Shown here: positions 61,936-64,000 of the stretch, in pieces | How positions within the stretch are numbered: position 1 is the stretch's first letter | Layout: the number at the start of each line of letters is the position of its first letter | Assembly: GCA_903908065.1 (NCBI GenBank) | Contig: CAIVQO010000090.1 | Span: 124,001 to 188,000 of the forward strand | Origin: an uncultured beta proteobacterium | GTDB taxonomy: Bacteria > Pseudomonadota > Gammaproteobacteria > Burkholderiales > Rhodocyclaceae | Reading direction: 5' to 3' | DNA: 64,000 nucleotides | Program-made: the position numbers and the translations under genes | Notes under the pieces: model-generated | What the model was told of the DNA's origin: nothing | What the model saw: the letters and a program-made list of their open reading frames with translations, nothing else | Database searches by the model: none

Positions 61936-63674
61936 GTCCCGCTCCCGGCGGCAACGACCTTGTTGCGGCCGCCGTGCTTGGCGGCATACAGCGCCGCATC
62001 GGCGCGTTCGATCAATTGCTCCGGTTGCGTCGCGCCGCTTTCGCGCAGGCCGGCGACGCCGATGCTGGTGGTCACCCTGAGGCCATCGACGCGCATTCCT
62101 TCGATGCAGGCGCGAATGCGTTCCGCCAGCAGCGTGGCGCCTTCTTGCGGCGTATCGCGGCAGATCAGGGTGAATTCCTCGCCGCCATAGCGGCACAGGG
62201 TATCCAGGTCGGCGCGCACGCAGGACAAGGCGGCGAGCGCGAACTGCCTGAGCACCCGGTCGCCCTGCGCGTGGCCGTACTTGTCGTTGAAGGTTTTGAA
62301 GTGGTCGATATCGAACATCAGCACCGCAAGGTCGCGATCCTGCTCCAGGGCGAGGCCGCATTCCTGTTTCAGCGCTTCGTCGAGCGCGCGGCGATTGGCC
62401 AGCCCGGTCAGGGCGTCGGTATTGGACAGTTCGCGCAGGCTTTGCTCGAGGCGCTTTTCCTCGGTCATGTTGCGGATCAGCACGGCGTGCCCGAGCATGC
62501 CGCCGTCCTGACGGCGCAAGGTCGAAGCGTAGACGGCCAGGTGGCTGTTGCCATAGCGGAAGATGTCGTTGGCGCTGGCAAAGCCGGCGTTTTGCAGCGC
62601 GGATTCGATCCGCGCCGGGTGGTCGAACAGCTGCAGGAGGCCCTCGGCGATGATGCGCGACGCCGGTTTGCCGAGGAGGCGTTCGGCCGCCGGATTGACG
62701 AGGACGACGCGGCCCGTGCCATCGGTGACGACGATGCCTTCCTCCGCACCCATGAGTATGGTCGTGAGCTTGTTGTGTTCAGCGGTGAATCCGGCGTGGC
62801 GCTGCTGCAACTCCTGCGCCAGCGAATTGAAGGACTGCGCCAGGCGCGACAGTTCGTCCTGGCCGATGACCGGGATCCGGTGCTCGAGGTCGCCCGAGGC
62901 GATGCGCGCCATGGCATGGGAGACCTGCCCGATCGGGCGCACGATGAAGCGGCGCAGTACCGCGGCGGCGATCAGGAGCACCGCGCTGACGGCGATCGCC
63001 AGCACCAGCAGCGATTGGCGCCAGGTCTGGCGCACCTGCTCGCGCACCGGTTCGAGGTCGGAGCGGACTTCAAGCACGCCCAGCACTTCCTGGTCGCGCC
63101 CGTGGCAGCGCTTGCAGCGCGCCAGGTTCTTGATCGGCAACAGGAAGGTCAGGTGCGGGTTGTCGTGCTGGGTGTCGTAAAAGAAGCTCAGCTGCTGGCT
63201 GCGAATGGCGCGCGTCAGGTTTTCGTCATCGGCGGCAAAGATCCGGTTCACCTCTTCGCGCGGACGCGGCTTGAAATCCTCGGTATCCCGATACTCGTTG
63301 ACCTGGCGGATGGTGGAGTTGTCGCGGAAGGCCTCCAGCCCGTTGGGCCGCAGGATGCGGATTTCGTCGATTTCCTGGACCCGCTTCAGGTTGTCGGCGA
63401 AGAGCCGGACCGCATCGGCCGAGGCGGTAAGCATGACCGATTGCAGGCCCTGGTTGATGCTGCCGAGGACCTGGTTGATCGCCCTTTCGTTCTGCAGCAG
63501 GATGTTCTTTTCCTGCTGCTGGGTATAGAAGATCACCATCCCGCCAAAACCCAAGGCGATCACCAGGGAGATCGCCAGGGTCAGCCGGGTGCCGATCGAC
63601 AGCAGGTGCCTGGCCTGCGCTTCGGCCTGGAACTCCGGCGCAGTTGCCCCGCGCGGTTCGTTGTTCGCGTTCAA
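61932..63674 (-). CDS. Membrane haem-c sensor diguanylate cyclase (upstream copy)
   Basis: 580 residues. TM1 is at about 28-50. A periplasmic domain has CKRCHG (CxxCH haem-c site) near residue 187. TM2 is at about 222-245, then HAMP, a PAS domain ending in RNMTEEKRLEQSL, and GGDEF (about 405-575) with FDIDHFKTFNDKYGH and an intact RYGGEEF. The architecture is identical to the next gene, so the two are tandem paralogues. Maturation would need the Ccm system in the periplasm. The first gene of a two-gene operon. Confidence 0.9.
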   Translation of the reverse strand: MNANNEPRGATAPEFQAEAQARHLLSIGTRLTLAISLVIALGFGGMVIFYTQQQEKNILLQNERAINQVLGSINQGLQSVMLTASADAVRLFADNLKRVQEIDEIRILRPNGLEAFRDNSTIRQVNEYRDTEDFKPRPREEVNRIFAADDENLTRAIRSQQLSFFYDTQHDNPHLTFLLPIKNLARCKRCHGRDQEVLGVLEVRSDLEPVREQVRQTWRQSLLVLAIAVSAVLLIAAAVLRRFIVRPIGQVSHAMARIASGDLEHRIPVIGQDELSRLAQSFNSLAQELQQRHAGFTAEHNKLTTILMGAEEGIVVTDGTGRVVLVNPAAERLLGKPASRIIAEGLLQLFDHPARIESALQNAGFASANDIFRYGNSHLAVYASTLRRQDGGMLGHAVLIRNMTEEKRLEQSLRELSNTDALTGLANRRALDEALKQECGLALEQDRDLAVLMFDIDHFKTFNDKYGHAQGDRVLRQFALAALSCVRADLDTLCRYGGEEFTLICRDTPQEGATLLAERIRACIEGMRVDGLRVTTSIGVAGLRESGATQPEQLIERADAALYAAKHGGRNKVVAAGSGT

Positions 63675-63957
63675 GGCTCAGTGCCCGGCCGGCGACGGCG
63701 CGGGCGGGGGTCGCGAACATTCGGGGCGAGCAAAGCGGTCACCGGGTCCTCCGTAGCTCGTCCGGTTTCGCTGCCTGCGCCCGGACTGTAATTGGCCAAT
63801 TGCGGAATTCCGCAACGCCCTGGCCGCCGGCCGTCGGGATCGCGGAGTCCCGGATGGTCTCAAAGCCGGACGCTCTTGTTGATCCGTGGAAAGCGCGGAA
63901 AACTGCGGATGCTACTTAGTACCTAGGTAATAGACGAAAGCCCTACCTTACGCATGC
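63675..63957. promoter_or_regulatory. Control region of the tandem cyclase operon, with palindromes
   Basis: 283 bp upstream of the cyclase pair on the minus strand. It holds ATTGGCCAAT (63791-63800) directly adjoining TTGCGGAATTCCGCAA (63800-63815), a perfect 16-bp palindrome, and TACCTAGGTA (63920-63929). These are candidate operators; I see no clear -35/-10 pair. No gene is visible. Confidence 0.4.
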
Positions 63958-64000
63958 CTATTTGCCGAACAGTCCCTTTAGCTTGTCCTTGACCTGATCC
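63958..64000 (-). CDS. C-terminal end of a small basic protein (partial)
   Basis: The minus strand reads DQVKDKLKGLFGK then TAG (63960-63958), and the frame runs off the right edge. A Lys/Asp amphipathic end like this is typical of small stress-type or BON/LysM proteins, but 13 residues are too few to assign. Nothing contradicts the frame. Confidence 0.4.
   Translation of the reverse strand, partial: DQVKDKLKGLFGK

Noticed and set aside
59620-62190. 856-residue open frame on the plus strand opposite mak and the cyclases
   Set aside because: Composition typical of antisense frames (Gly/His/Asp/Val-rich) and no domain; the minus-strand genes have full motif sets.

Overview
The window is high-GC, gene-dense DNA from a Gram-negative chromosome, most likely a betaproteobacterium of the Rhodocyclales type. 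This rests on gene orders I know from that group (def-fmt-rsmB-DUF4390-ntrY-ntrX-trkA-trkH, lysM-dprA-smg-topB, rubrerythrin-FeS protein-DUF3501), an O2-independent ubiquinone operon, and sensors carrying c-type haem motifs. I identified no species and see no rRNA, tRNA, CRISPR array or complete insertion sequence.

Layout. 0-6 kb: end of an unknown gene, an HDOD protein with a frameshifted ATPase tail, a small exported protein, an HpaB/AbfD-family flavoprotein, and a CbbQ/NorQ-type AAA+ ATPase with its VWA partner. 6.1-8.3 kb: a lower-GC patch around a PAS-GGDEF protein. 8.3-10.5 kb: ChaA antiporter and YedI. 10.5-18.6 kb: a tightly overlapping minus-strand operon (gpx, folE2, a 41-aa membrane protein, FAD oxidoreductase, DUF1365, cyclopropane synthase-like methyltransferase, SDR, NTF2-like protein, methyltransferase) divergent from a CarH/LitR-type B12 photoreceptor-repressor. 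This looks like a light-response regulon. 18.6-25.5 kb: a phosphotransferase/kinase fusion, a degenerate sensor kinase, and a TetR-hydrolase-GNAT-oxyR operon. 25.5-32.5 kb: oxidative-stress and anaerobic genes (rubrerythrin, Fe-S oxidoreductase, DUF3501, ubiU-ubiV-ubiT, rubredoxin) and rhlE. 32.5-36.5 kb: a large sensor kinase divergent from a lipoprotein solute-binding protein. 36.5-43 kb: housekeeping genes (topB, smg, dprA, LysM protein). 43-53 kb: def, fmt, rsmB, DUF4390, ntrY, a degenerate ntrX, trkA and trkH. 53-60 kb: hemE, an AT-rich intergenic region with DnaA boxes, priA, a Tat-exported FAH-family protein, an MFS transporter, a MOSC protein and mak. 60-64 kb: two tandem diguanylate cyclases with periplasmic CxxCH motifs.

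The least explained structure is a dispersed repeat family. Full copies (about 65 bp) have a hairpin with covarying arms, the box GGTATCCC, and a roughly 25-bp GC-rich core. Full copies lie at 28184, 30928 and, in frame inside priA, at 54900; a hairpin-only copy lies at 27550. Core-only copies are embedded in at least four other protein genes, where they read as VSPAPT or VGAGDT, and in one intergenic gap. I do not recognise this family. It behaves like a small palindromic element that tolerates insertion into coding sequence.

Regulatory sites that fit their neighbours include a leaderless TetR promoter with the operator between -35 and -10, an FNR-type site before ubiU, an OxyR-type dyad before rubrerythrin, mirrored boxes in the litR/gpx gap, and a hairpin covering the hemE ribosome binding site.
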